In this document: positions 1 to 6,221 of the stretch, piece after piece | Layout: every line of letters starts with the position of its first letter | How positions within the stretch are numbered: position 1 is the stretch's first letter | Origin: Calditerrivibrio sp. | Lineage (GTDB): Bacteria; Chrysiogenota; Deferribacteres; Deferribacterales; Calditerrivibrionaceae | DNA: 13,663 nt | NCBI GenBank assembly: GCA_020217115.1 | Contig: JAIWOA010000101.1 | Location: 1-13,663, forward strand | Direction of reading: 5' to 3' | Program-made: the position numbers and the translations under genes | The notes under the pieces: generated by a model | The model's database searches: none | What the model saw: the letters and a program-made list of their open reading frames with translations, nothing else | Told to the model about the DNA's origin: nothing

Positions 1-1442
1 AGTTTATCTTTTCCGATATAATCAACGAAGGAAAATACAGATTCTAATTGACTCTCAGCAGAAATATATTCATTGCCCACTATAAAAGATACTTTTTTAG
101 CATTGTTTATGATACTTCTCAGATTCTGGTAAACAAATTCATTCGAACCTTTGATATCTTCAAATATTTTTGCAAAATTACCATAATCTGCCATGAATGA
201 AGCATCTGTAAAGAAATCATATTCATATTTTTTCAACCCTATAGTAACAAGCTTTGAGTTATTATGGATAACTGCATTCATAACCCTCCACTTTGTACCA
301 AGGGATTCTGAAAATATATCAGAACCTACCACGAAGATAAGATCAGATCTTTTTATATCATCAATTGTACCGATACTATCAAGGGTATTAAATTTATTTT
401 TATAGAGTTTGTAGTAACCATTTTCCTCAAAATCAAGCTCTGAGAATATTCTAAAACCGTTCCTTTCTGCAAACTCTTTGTAAACAAATAGTGACTCTGT
501 AGATAACCTACTACCCAATAAGACTCCAACAGCACCACTACCATAGTTGTTTACAACTGATTTTATTGAGGATGACACCTTATCAACAAGTTCCCCTAAC
601 TCAACCTCTTTTAATCCATTTTCATTTTCCATTGGGGATAAAAATCTTGAAGGATGGTCAGGATATTTATATGTATACCTTCCTTTAGAACATACAAAAG
701 AACTCTTAGTGGATCTACCCCTATAAATCTCATCATCCTTTACATCAAACTCCACATTACAACCAACAGGACATATTGTGCAAACAGATTCTTTTTTCTG
801 TAGATCCCAGGATCTAACACTATGTTTATATGGTTTATCAAGTAATGCACCCACAGGGCAATTATCGACACACAGCCCACAAAAATCACAATTTAGAGTT
901 TCCCCCTTTGCAGGGACTATCAAATTATTAAACCCTCTATCCTCTATTTTGAGTGCACTGTTCCCTGTAATCTCATGGCAAATCTTCACACATCTCTCAC
1001 ACAATACACAAAGATTGGCATCATGAATAATCATGTTCCAATCAAATACAGGCTTGTTTGGCTTTTGAGATTTGACAGATTCCTCCTTTATGCCAAAGGC
1101 ATAGGCAGTATCCTGAAGCATGCACTCTCCAGCTTTATCACAAACAGGACAGTCTAGGGGATGTTTTATCAGAATAAACTCCATCATCCTGTTTCTCTGT
1201 TTCTTTACCTCATCAGTATTAGTAAAGACCTTCATACCATCTATAGCATATGTAACACATGATGCCATAGGTTTAGGATATCCTTCAACCTCAACAAGAC
1301 AAAGCCTGCAAGCACCTGTGGGGGTAATATGTTCAAGATAACACATCACAGGAATATCTATGTTGTTTTTTTTCGCTATATCAAGGATCGATTCCCCTTC
1401 TTCAAAACTATAATTTACACCATCGATGGTAATCTGTGGCAT
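1..1442 (-). CDS. sfrA: NuoG-like Fe-S/molybdopterin-fold subunit of an SfrAB-type NAD(P)H oxidoreductase (C-terminus cut by window edge)
   Basis: I translated this directly: 480 codons are open from the ATG at 1442-1440 to the left edge, so the C-terminal part is missing. Domains in order: a [2Fe-2S] ferredoxin domain with C34, C45, C48 and C62; a NuoG-type H94-x3-C98-x2-C101-x5-C107 [4Fe-4S] site; two ferredoxin-type [4Fe-4S] sites (C145/148/151/155 and C185/188/191/195); and a CxxCxxxC...C site (C221, C224, C228, C251) that opens the molybdopterin-oxidoreductase-like domain. This is the cofactor order of NuoG and of Geobacter SfrA, whose heterodimer with SfrB was described as an NADPH-dependent ferric reductase. 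AGAGG lies 6 nt before the ATG. The gene follows sfrB after 20 bp, so the two are almost certainly one operon. The subunit should wire electrons from the flavin subunit to the catalytic domain. It could instead serve a formate dehydrogenase or hydrogenase-type complex; the missing C-terminus would help decide. No signal peptide is visible, so it is probably cytoplasmic. Confidence 0.85.
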   Translation of the reverse strand, partial: MPQITIDGVNYSFEEGESILDIAKKNNIDIPVMCYLEHITPTGACRLCLVEVEGYPKPMASCVTYAIDGMKVFTNTDEVKKQRNRMMEFILIKHPLDCPVCDKAGECMLQDTAYAFGIKEESVKSQKPNKPVFDWNMIIHDANLCVLCERCVKICHEITGNSALKIEDRGFNNLIVPAKGETLNCDFCGLCVDNCPVGALLDKPYKHSVRSWDLQKKESVCTICPVGCNVEFDVKDDEIYRGRSTKSSFVCSKGRYTYKYPDHPSRFLSPMENENGLKEVELGELVDKVSSSIKSVVNNYGSGAVGVLLGSRLSTESLFVYKEFAERNGFRIFSELDFEENGYYKLYKNKFNTLDSIGTIDDIKRSDLIFVVGSDIFSESLGTKWRVMNAVIHNNSKLVTIGLKKYEYDFFTDASFMADYGNFAKIFEDIKGSNEFVYQNLRSIINNAKKVSFIVGNEYISAESQLESVFSFVDYIGKDK

Positions 1443-1462
1443 ATCAAACCTCTTACTTTATT

Positions 1463-3403
1463 TTATTCTCCAAAACTTACCATTGCCATTCTCATACATC
1501 TCAGACACCTTGTAGCTTCAAGGTACGCCTGCTTCTCTGAATATGGTTTTTCTATCTCCTCAAAATTTTTGACTCTGTATTCAGGATCAAGCTTTGGCTG
1601 ATGAACCCTATGTATTGTCTTTGTCTCGCAAACCTTTTCGGTTTTATCAAATACCTTATTTTTATACAATGTTAACTGCAGCTTTTCCTCATCTGTAAGG
1701 TAAACATCCCCTTCCATAAGATACCTGTCCATCATTATTGCAGCCCATCTCCCAGCTCCAATAGCTTTTACAACTGTATTAGGCCCCCATTCACAGTCTC
1801 CTGCAGAAAAAACACCTGGGACATCTGTCATATACAGATCCTCTTTTACACTTATAGTGTTCCACTTAGTTACCTTAATACCATCAGATTCCTTTAAGAA
1901 ACTAAGATCAGGGAACTGACCAATTGCAGGTATGATTGTGTCACACTCTATTACAAAGTTAGAACCTGGAACAGGCTCAGGTTTCCTTCTACCAGATTCG
2001 TCAGGCTCTCCAAGCTGCATCCTTATACATTCTATACCTGTTACCTTTCCATCTTTGGCAATTACCTTCACCGGATTTATAAGGAAATGAAATTTTACAC
2101 CCTCTTCTTCTGCATCAGCTACTTCATAATCCTCTGCAGGCATCTCAGCCCTTGATCTTCTGTAAACGAGATTTACATCAGTACAACCTAACCTCAATGC
2201 TGTCCTAACACAGTCAATGGCAGTGTTACCACCACCAACGACAACAACCCTATTACCTATCTTAACAGGTTTTTTGAGGGAAAAATCCTGAAGGAAATCT
2301 ATTCCACTACTCATTACTCCGTCATAACCTGCATCTTCCCCTTCAACTCCCATTTCTCTGCTTTTAAAAGCTCCGATAGCTATAAGAACTGCGTCATATT
2401 CTTTTTTTAGATCATCTAAAAATATATCTTTTCCAAGCTTTGTATTATACTGAATTTCAACTCCAAGGTTTTGAATAATCTCAACCTCTCTCCTCAAAAG
2501 CTCCCTTGGCTGCCTATAATCAGGGATACCCACAGCAACCATACCTCCAGGTTCTGGAAGCATTTCAAATATTTTTACAGTGTGTCCCAACTGAGCAAGA
2601 TAATAAGCACTACTAAGACCAGCTGGACCAGCACCTACAACAGCTATTTTTTTCTCTGTTTTCTCTCTGTACAAAGGGATGTGAACTTCTTTATTATGAT
2701 AAAACTCATAATCCCAGGGGGTTCTCTTTAATACCATTATATTTACAGGTTCATCCACCAAACCCCTTCTACAATTCTTCTCACAGGGGTGAGGGCAAAC
2801 CCTTCCGCAAACACCTGGCAATGGCATTGTCTCTCGTATTATACTCAAAGCTTCATCAAATCTGAAATCTTTGATGGCCTCAATAAATTCTGGTATTTTA
2901 ACATTAGCAGGGCATCCAGCAGTACATGGAGCAGTCAAATGCCTTACATATTTGTATTCAAATTTACCATTAAAAGAAACCTCGTTTGCAAAATGATAAA
3001 AAAATCTGATTACAGGGATCACAGATGTAGGGGCAACAGTACATTTTGCAGATTTGTTTATAGAGATACACATATCCTTTATGGTCTCTATGGGAGAAGC
3101 ATCAGACTTATTATCCCTTAGTTTTAAAAGTTCTTCTGCAATGATCCTTGTACCTGTTCTGCCGGGAAAACATCTACCACAACACCCATAACTACTGATT
3201 TCAAACATATAGTCAGATAAAGTCTTCAATATGTCAGCTTCCTCATCAAAAACAAGAAATCCATCCCAATTCACAAAGGCCTTAACAGGCTTACCATTAA
3301 ACTTATCATCAATCTTGAAAGGTGATTCTGTCCACTCTTCAACAGGTTTCCCCCTATTATCAATGAGCTTATCCTTCCAAAAACCGAAATATACTTTAGC
3401 CAT
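1463..3403 (-). CDS. sfrB: NAD(P)H oxidoreductase flavoprotein: NuoF Fe-S domain fused to GltD-like FAD/NADPH module (SfrB type)
   Basis: 646 aa. Residues about 60-145 resemble the C-terminal [4Fe-4S] domain of NuoF (CCGRCFPGR at 74-82, distal Cys121). Residues about 155-215 carry the Cys-rich Fe-S region of the glutamate synthase small subunit (C160, C164, C199, C203, C207, C211). Then come an FAD-binding GAGPAG (257-262), a second dinucleotide fold VVVGGGNTA (387-395) for NAD(P)H and a C-terminal FAD-contact SAGD (533-536). The end carries RCLRC (C633, C636). This fusion is the SfrB architecture of Geobacter: the GltD part takes hydride from NADPH and passes electrons through Fe-S centres to SfrA. 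The FMN domain of NuoF and any NuoE are absent, so the GltD module replaces them as the nucleotide site. GGAG lies 8 nt before the ATG. It is first in the operon with the NuoG-like gene. Oddity: the third Cys of the NuoF CxxCxxC motif is Gly81, while Cys74 is an extra neighbour. It is not GltD itself, since no gltB large-subunit gene is adjacent. Confidence 0.85.
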   Translation of the reverse strand: MAKVYFGFWKDKLIDNRGKPVEEWTESPFKIDDKFNGKPVKAFVNWDGFLVFDEEADILKTLSDYMFEISSYGCCGRCFPGRTGTRIIAEELLKLRDNKSDASPIETIKDMCISINKSAKCTVAPTSVIPVIRFFYHFANEVSFNGKFEYKYVRHLTAPCTAGCPANVKIPEFIEAIKDFRFDEALSIIRETMPLPGVCGRVCPHPCEKNCRRGLVDEPVNIMVLKRTPWDYEFYHNKEVHIPLYREKTEKKIAVVGAGPAGLSSAYYLAQLGHTVKIFEMLPEPGGMVAVGIPDYRQPRELLRREVEIIQNLGVEIQYNTKLGKDIFLDDLKKEYDAVLIAIGAFKSREMGVEGEDAGYDGVMSSGIDFLQDFSLKKPVKIGNRVVVVGGGNTAIDCVRTALRLGCTDVNLVYRRSRAEMPAEDYEVADAEEEGVKFHFLINPVKVIAKDGKVTGIECIRMQLGEPDESGRRKPEPVPGSNFVIECDTIIPAIGQFPDLSFLKESDGIKVTKWNTISVKEDLYMTDVPGVFSAGDCEWGPNTVVKAIGAGRWAAIMMDRYLMEGDVYLTDEEKLQLTLYKNKVFDKTEKVCETKTIHRVHQPKLDPEYRVKNFEEIEKPYSEKQAYLEATRCLRCMRMAMVSFGE

Positions 3404-3523
3404 AAAAATTACTCCATTAGATTTATTGCCCTATCGCTCGGTATACTGTATACAATTTAACATCAAATTTTATTAACATAAAAATATAACATTGTCTATA
3501 TTTTTGTTTATCAAAAGACTAAA
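3404..3523 (-). promoter_or_regulatory. sfrBA upstream region with a GTATAC dyad (candidate operator at 3441-3453)
   Basis: This 120-bp gap separates the chemoreceptor stop from sfrB. It holds GTATACTGTATAC at 3441-3453, a 13-bp dyad symmetric about its central base and made of two self-complementary GTATAC hexamers, about 38 bp upstream of the sfrB ATG. Core promoter elements are ambiguous. On the minus strand a TTGATG lies 15 bp from a TATACC that overlaps the dyad. A TTGATA-17-TGTTAT pair lies further upstream. A dyad on the promoter is the usual position for a repressor, and GTATAC-rich dyads are seen with GntR-type regulators, but no regulator gene of that kind is in the window. No hairpin plus T-run that would end the chemoreceptor transcript is visible here. 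Confidence 0.4.
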
Positions 3524-5326
3524 TTATTGTTTATTCGTAAGCATATCAGGTGTAATACCTACTCTGTAAGCTCCCCAGTGCTTCCCATTTACATAGATCG
3601 GCATTGATAGATCTGCAATTACTTCACCGGTATCCCTGAGATAGACCTGTAAAATGAATTTTTTCTCATTTCTTGATGCAGCAATGCCCGTTTGATCATT
3701 GAATATCCTTTTATCTCTGCTATTTACAAGATCTATTTTACTGTCACCTGTAGGTTTTTTTGAATAAATTGAGCAATGAGTTGGAGCATAACCGTTAGTA
3801 TCTACAGCAAGGGCAAATATTGTACCCGGAAGTTCAGCCATCAACCTATCGTACAGATATTGAATCTCTGTCTCAAAGTGGGTATCATATACAGTTTTGT
3901 ACTTTTGAGGATTTGTATTTGGTATTTTATTATAATTCTTATCAAACACGTTAATCCCTTTACTGGCAAGACTCTCAATCTGCCTGGCTACTTCATCCCT
4001 TGACTTTTCTACTTTTCCAAGAATAAGCTCAAAATTACCCTCTCCCGTCTTAAACTTAGTAGCAAGATCCTGCAAATCCTGAGTTTTTTTGGAAAGATAT
4101 TTTGCATACTCCTGTGAATCAAGGGCCTTATTATAGGTACTCTTACTGAGATGGTCTATTTCACCAATATGCCCAAATATATTACTGTTAGTGGTTGACA
4201 GCTCCTCTATTGCAGAAGCCATTGAAACCAATCTTTCTCCTATATTTTCAAAGTCAGTTATAATAAGATTAAACCTCTGGGAAGCATTTTCAACAACATC
4301 TTTTGTTGTCCCCATATGTTCGGAGATAACAATTGTTCCATCCTTTGTTTCATCTATGTTTTTCATCATCATCCTTATGTTAACAGAGATATCCTGGGTA
4401 GCATCTTTTACCTTTTCAGCAAGTTTTCTCACCTCATCAGCAACAACAGCAAAACCTCTGCCATGTTCCCCTGCACGGGCTGCTTCTATTGCGGCATTAA
4501 GTGCTAACAAATTTGTCTGCTCAGATATCTCCGTAATAAGCTTTAAAACCTCCATAACCTTTTCAGAATTTTCAGAGAGAGAATTTGTTGTTTTAACGAA
4601 ACTATTCAACTTCATGCTCATCTCATCGACCCTTCCAAGTATATCAAGCATCTGATCCCTTGATTCCTTTGCAAAAATTATATTTTTATTTGCAGCATCA
4701 GATATGTCAGAAGTATTTTTAGATACGTCATGGAGGGCGTCATTACTTTCTTTGCTCGATAAAAATATATTACTGGCAAGCTCACTTTCCCTCTTTGCCT
4801 CATTGGTGGTAATTTCTAAGTTTTTCCTTACCTTAACTGCCTCTGTGGCGATAATTACAGAAGTGTCCCTAATATCTGATATTATCTGTCCAAGCTTCCC
4901 CAAAAAACAGTTAAAACTATCTGCAAGGGTACCAAATTCATCATAAGTTATCTTTTTTAGGTTTTTTGACAAATCCCCTTCTCCTACACACGCATCATTA
5001 AAAAAGTAAACAAGATGGTTTATCGGCCTCAGAATGAGATATCTTAAAAAAAAGATAACAAAAACACTCGCCAGTAAAACTATAACAAAAAGTATCGTCA
5101 AAAATGTGAAAGCCAATGATACATCACTCATTATGGGATCTATCTGAGAAGATGATAATTTTAGTTGCTGAAGCTTCCCATCCAATTCTCTGACAAAACC
5201 GTAAAACACGATAAAAACCATTATCTGCAGAAATATAAATACAGAGATATTCCCTACCAGCTTCTTTGTAAGTGAATTGAAGTATTTTCTTTCAAGCATT
5301 AAATAAATATCTTTAAATAATCCCAT
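3524..5326 (-). CDS. methyl-accepting chemotaxis protein with C-terminal cytoplasmic sensor domain
   Basis: 600 aa. Two membrane segments (about 24-45 and 70-96) enclose a periplasmic loop of only about 25 residues. A HAMP domain follows (about 95-148, with Pro101 and DEFG at 129-132). Next is the long MCP coiled coil with the conserved hairpin tip ([20 protein letters not shown], 267-286, continuing through [16 protein letters not shown]). Beyond the coiled coil, residues about 475-595 form a separate globular domain with [10 protein letters not shown] (508-517), KRIF, LRDTGEV and [10 protein letters not shown] (581-590). It resembles the Cache/PAS-like ligand domains found at the C-terminus of some chemoreceptors, so the signal is probably sensed in the cytoplasm or close to the membrane. 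The protein should drive CheA-CheW signalling to the flagellar motor; no che genes are in the window. It ends in NKQ, without the CheR-binding pentapeptide. The start is supported by GGAG 8 nt upstream and a sigma-28-type promoter. Confidence 0.93.
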   Translation of the reverse strand: MGLFKDIYLMLERKYFNSLTKKLVGNISVFIFLQIMVFIVFYGFVRELDGKLQQLKLSSSQIDPIMSDVSLAFTFLTILFVIVLLASVFVIFFLRYLILRPINHLVYFFNDACVGEGDLSKNLKKITYDEFGTLADSFNCFLGKLGQIISDIRDTSVIIATEAVKVRKNLEITTNEAKRESELASNIFLSSKESNDALHDVSKNTSDISDAANKNIIFAKESRDQMLDILGRVDEMSMKLNSFVKTTNSLSENSEKVMEVLKLITEISEQTNLLALNAAIEAARAGEHGRGFAVVADEVRKLAEKVKDATQDISVNIRMMMKNIDETKDGTIVISEHMGTTKDVVENASQRFNLIITDFENIGERLVSMASAIEELSTTNSNIFGHIGEIDHLSKSTYNKALDSQEYAKYLSKKTQDLQDLATKFKTGEGNFELILGKVEKSRDEVARQIESLASKGINVFDKNYNKIPNTNPQKYKTVYDTHFETEIQYLYDRLMAELPGTIFALAVDTNGYAPTHCSIYSKKPTGDSKIDLVNSRDKRIFNDQTGIAASRNEKKFILQVYLRDTGEVIADLSMPIYVNGKHWGAYRVGITPDMLTNKQ

Positions 5327-5374
5327 ATCAAAACTCCTAAATATTTTGTATAGATATAGAACCCTAATACTGTT

Positions 5375-5401
5375 TTATCGGCATTATACAACTATTATTT
5401 A
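5375..5401 (-). promoter_or_regulatory. sigma-28 (FliA)-type promoter of the chemoreceptor gene
   Basis: Read on the minus strand, the site is TAAATAAT, 11 bp, then GCCGATAA. This gives TAAA-N15-GCCGATAA, a full match to the conserved core of flagellar sigma-28 promoters. It sits about 50 bp before the chemoreceptor ATG and leaves a leader of about 40 nt. An overlapping sigma-70-like pair is also present (TTGATT as AATCAA at 5405-5410, TATAAT as ATTATA at 5383-5388, 16-bp spacer), so dual control is possible. Confidence 0.75.
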
Positions 5402-5430
5402 ATAAATCAAGAGAATAAATGGAAAAAATA

Positions 5431-5474
5431 AACAATGTTCGATTATGGAATTATTCTAATATTCAAACATTGTT
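5431..5474 (-). terminator. inverted repeat over the 3' end of the Crp/Fnr gene, possible terminator
   Basis: AACAATGTT (5431-5439) and AACATTGTT (5466-5474) are exact 9-bp inverted repeats flanking 26 bp. The loop contains a second small palindrome, GAATTATTC (5448-5456). Read in the direction of the regulator gene, the stem begins inside the last codons and is followed by TATTTTTTCC. The arms are AT-rich, so the stem would be weak. It may act as a terminator between the regulator and the chemoreceptor promoter, or be a protein-binding dyad. Confidence 0.4.
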
Positions 5475-6119
5475 ACGGTCTATTAAAATTATTTTTCTTC
5501 CATCTATATCTATTATACCATCATCCTTCAGTTTTTTAAGCATTCTTGAAAAAGCCTCTGGAGTGGCACCCAAAAGAACTGCCAGATCACCTTTTTTTAC
5601 AGGTAAAACAATTTCTGAAGATTTTTTCTGTTCTGAGAGTGTGCTTAAATATTTTAGAAAACGTGTCGATAAGTCTGATAATGTTAGATTTTCAACAATA
5701 TTGACAAAATATTTTATCCTTTTTGCCAGACTGCCTATCATTTTCATGGCAAAATTTGGATGTTTTTTAATCAACAATTCCATCTTTTTTGAGTCTATTG
5801 CAAGAGTCAAACAATCATCTAATGCCAATGCTGTAACAGGGTATCTATTTTTCAGAAAAAAAAGGATTTCTGCAAAGATCTCTCCACTCTTTACAAAGTG
5901 CATAATAGCTTCCTTCCCTTCTTCATTTGTTTTATAAAGCTTAATAAAACCTGAAATCAAAAAATAGACCTTACTCCCCTCTTCACCTTCCATAAAAAAG
6001 ATCTCATTTTTTCTCTTTGTTACAATAGAAGTTGCATCTTCAAGCATCGAAGAGATTTCTTGATCATAACCACCGAGAAAAACATTAGAAAATATTTTTA
6101 TAGCATCACTTTTTTTCAT
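5463..6119 (-). CDS. Crp/Fnr-family transcriptional regulator, divergent from hcp (HcpR-like)
   Basis: 218 aa from the chosen ATG (6119-6117); an in-frame TTG at 6158 would add 13 residues but lies on the candidate -35 box. An N-terminal cyclic-nucleotide-type beta-barrel is visible (FFMEGEEGSKVYFLISGFIKLY and the following GEIFAEI), then the long dimer helix, then a C-terminal winged helix-turn-helix with the recognition segment TPEAFSRMLKKLKDDG. The protein lacks the Cys cluster of FNR (a single Cys, in DDCLTLA), so it should not hold an oxygen-sensing [4Fe-4S] cluster that way. Sitting head-to-head with hcp across a short spacer matches HcpR, a Crp/Fnr-type regulator that controls hcp under nitrosative stress in several anaerobes. 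That function is inferred from position. No Shine-Dalgarno sequence precedes the ATG, and a candidate promoter ends almost at it, so the message may be leaderless. Any other Crp/Fnr-type role, such as anaerobic respiration control, remains possible. Confidence 0.88.
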   Translation of the reverse strand: MKKSDAIKIFSNVFLGGYDQEISSMLEDATSIVTKRKNEIFFMEGEEGSKVYFLISGFIKLYKTNEEGKEAIMHFVKSGEIFAEILFFLKNRYPVTALALDDCLTLAIDSKKMELLIKKHPNFAMKMIGSLAKRIKYFVNIVENLTLSDLSTRFLKYLSTLSEQKKSSEIVLPVKKGDLAVLLGATPEAFSRMLKKLKDDGIIDIDGRKIILIDRNNV

Positions 6120-6128
6120 AATTATAAA

Positions 6129-6158
6129 AGAATATAAACATTTTTTAACATAAGTCAA
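6129..6158 (-). promoter_or_regulatory. candidate promoter of the Crp/Fnr gene
   Basis: On the minus strand TTGACT (AGTCAA at 6153-6158) lies 18 bp from TATTCT (AGAATA at 6129-6134). Transcription would begin near 6121, only about 2 nt before the ATG at 6119, which agrees with the missing Shine-Dalgarno sequence. The -35 box is good and the -10 box moderate. Confidence 0.45.
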
Positions 6159-6197
6159 ATAATTTTGATATAATTTGATATATTGTTACATTAACAA
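6155..6197. promoter_or_regulatory. crp-hcp divergent control region with palindromic operator candidates
   Basis: TTGTTACATTAACAA (6183-6197) is a perfect 15-bp inverted repeat of TTGTTA with a 3-bp centre. Next to it are two direct copies of TTTGATATA (6164-6172 and 6174-6182), exactly 10 bp apart, and the dyad TCAAA-N4-TTTGA (6155-6168). TATAAT at 6169-6174 is a perfect plus-strand -10 box for hcp but has no recognisable -35 (TAACAT at 6146-6151), which suggests activator dependence. If transcription starts near 6181, the TTGTTA dyad lies just after the start point, a position typical of repression. The dimeric Crp/Fnr protein is the obvious candidate to bind here. Confidence 0.5.
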
Positions 6198-6221
6198 AAA
6201 AAAACAGTGAAGGAGGAACAA

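Noticed and set aside
353-544. 63-aa ORF on the minus strand inside the sfrA region
   Set aside because: It overlaps the 480-codon NuoG-like frame, which carries all expected Fe-S motifs in order; the small ORF is out of frame and has no recognisable domain.
1463-3403. Ordinary glutamate synthase small subunit (gltD)
   Set aside because: The N-terminal NuoF-type Fe-S domain and the downstream NuoG-like gene fit SfrAB, and no glutamate synthase large subunit is adjacent.
4191-4655. 154-aa plus-strand ORF antisense to the chemoreceptor
   Set aside because: It is the antisense shadow of the conserved MCP coiled coil; Ser/Ala/Ile-rich composition follows from that and no start signal precedes it.
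5419-5937. 172-aa plus-strand ORF opposite the Crp/Fnr gene
   Set aside because: The minus strand encodes a clear cyclic-nucleotide-type barrel and winged helix; the opposite frame matches nothing and has no ribosome-binding site.
6138-6149. The 12-mer ACATTTTTTAAC occurs here and again near 11643
   Set aside because: It is A/T-rich, in unrelated contexts, and not surprising in a sequence of this composition.
6120-6158. TTG at 6158 as the start of the Crp/Fnr gene
   Set aside because: It has no Shine-Dalgarno sequence, overlaps the candidate -35 box and adds a non-conserved-looking 13-residue extension.
6207-6221. GTG at 6207 as an earlier start for hcp
   Set aside because: It would place the AGGAGG inside the coding sequence; the ATG at 6222 has ideal spacing and gives the normal Hcp N-terminus.
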